DNA of 64,000 nucleotides from Chitinimonas prasina (GTDB taxonomy: Bacteria > Pseudomonadota > Gammaproteobacteria > Burkholderiales > Chitinimonadaceae): the NCBI RefSeq assembly GCF_030160395.1, contig NZ_BSOG01000002.1:186001-250000 (forward strand), read 5' to 3'. The position numbers were made by a program, and so were the translations under genes. Below the pieces are notes generated by a model. It saw nothing but the letters and a program-made list of their open reading frames with translations. It ran no database searches and was not told the DNA's origin. The first letter of the stretch is position 1. The number at the start of each line of letters is the position of its first letter. Shown here piece by piece: positions 63,370 to 64,000 of this stretch.

Positions 63370-64000
63370 CTAGCCCCCGCCCATATAGCTATCGAGCTTG
63401 GCAGTCAGCGGAACGAGCGTCTGCAGCCAGATGGCCGTGGAGACCACCAGGTAAACCAGCAGCGCAATTGCACCGGCTCGATACCAGGGCTTCATGGGGG
63501 CCAGCCGGTGGTCATCCTTGACGATGAGCGTGTGGGAATAGGCTTGAGAGAACACCGGCTTGTCGGCCGAAACGAGCGGGCGCCGATCAGCGATGTAGCG
63601 CAAAAGCTTGCTGCGATAGCTGGCCAGCGCAGCCTGGCCGTGCTGGCCCCGATACTCCCCCTTGAAGCCCAACTGCAGGGTTAGCAGAAAGATGATGCCC
63701 AGTTCCAGCTGGAGACGGCCGCGTCCACGGGTATGTAGCAGGTTGCCCAGCAGCTCGAAGTAGGTCCTGCCGGCTTGTTGGCGACGGAACAGGGCGTATT
63801 CGATCAGGTTGGACAACCAGTGGGTATTGCCGGGCCAGTCCACCTCCAGGATGAACACCTCGTCGCCAAGGCCAGCCATGACGAACTGGACGATGCGGTA
63901 GGCACGCAACTCGGCTTCCGGTGACGACACAGCCATTTCTCGCCCTTGCTGCAGCAAGCGTTGCGACAACCTGCCGCTGACCATGCTGGCAAGGTCTGCC
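63370..64000 (-). CDS. tssL: Type VI secretion membrane protein TssL (DotU family), N-terminus cut off
   Basis: The frame is open to the window end, so about 209 residues are seen. The DotU-type cytoplasmic domain has AYRIVQFVMAGLGDEVFILE, YFELLGNLLHTRGRGRLQLE and IFLLTLQLGFKGEYRGQHGQ. One C-terminal membrane helix follows (WYRAGAIALLVYLVVSTAIW) with only a short tail, so there is no fused OmpA/peptidoglycan-binding domain. It is the inner-membrane partner of TssM. Confidence 0.9.
   Translation of the reverse strand, partial: ADLASMVSGRLSQRLLQQGREMAVSSPEAELRAYRIVQFVMAGLGDEVFILEVDWPGNTHWLSNLIEYALFRRQQAGRTYFELLGNLLHTRGRGRLQLELGIIFLLTLQLGFKGEYRGQHGQAALASYRSKLLRYIADRRPLVSADKPVFSQAYSHTLIVKDDHRLAPMKPWYRAGAIALLVYLVVSTAIWLQTLVPLTAKLDSYMGGG

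Overview
The window is a GC-rich bacterial chromosome segment, most probably from a betaproteobacterium; it may be related to Neisseriales/Chromobacteriaceae, but no marker gene here fixes the genus. The evidence is a mix of housekeeping genes (smc, glnD, map, an AFG1/ZapE-like ATPase gene, a FimV-like gene, phaB for polyhydroxybutyrate) with accessory systems typical of that group: a Tad-type pilus, two-partner secretion, type VI secretion and copper resistance. No rRNA, tRNA or CRISPR was seen.

Layout. 1-474: end of an OGT/SPINDLY-type glycosyltransferase gene, then a Sel1-repeat protein on the other strand. 1.6-13.6 kb: a Tad locus on the + strand: Flp pilin, TadG-like, TadE-like, an unknown exported protein, a second Flp-like protein, CpaB, secretin, an FHA-fused TadA ATPase, TadB, TadC, DUF192, TPR lipoprotein, TadE, DUF805. 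Many junctions are 4-base ATGA overlaps. 13.6-21.9 kb: a two-partner secretion pair on the - strand (TpsB transporter, then a 2047-residue TpsA exoprotein with a very long Gly/Ser/Asp region), ended by strong hairpins. 21.9-24.9 kb: a Cache-HAMP class III cyclase facing two single-domain cyclic-nucleotide-binding proteins. 24.9-28.8 kb: an overlapping - strand operon of a sensor-like membrane protein, a sensor-HAMP-MFS fusion and an orphan periplasmic binding protein, possibly led by a 36-residue membrane peptide. 28.9-34.7 kb: an Atm1-like ABC exporter, a FimV-like protein, and a TetR regulator with an alpha/beta hydrolase carrying two matching operators.

34.7-36.9 kb is a scrambled island with transposase remnants around a more AT-rich methyltransferase gene. 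36.9-50.1 kb is largely housekeeping: lipoprotein esterase, SMC, a solute-binding protein, GlnD, GNAT, methionine aminopeptidase, PhaB, AFG1-like ATPase, quinone oxidoreductase and a small lipoprotein. 50.1-56.4 kb is a copper module: a CopRS-like two-component system divergent from a His-rich protein, a TolC-type lipoprotein, a Tat-exported multicopper oxidase, a CopI-like cupredoxin and a CusF-like chaperone. A perfect 16-base palindrome lies between the two divergent units. 56.4-64 kb: a small unknown gene, a TPR-GNAT protein, and type VI secretion genes tssA, tssM and tssL (cut by the window edge) on the - strand.

The most novel-looking features are the sensor-MFS-binding-protein operon beside the cyclase/cNMP cluster, the tandem 59-residue repeats of the TpsA protein, and the atypical Tad locus with an FHA-TadA, five GQ-type pilin-like proteins and no peptidase gene.
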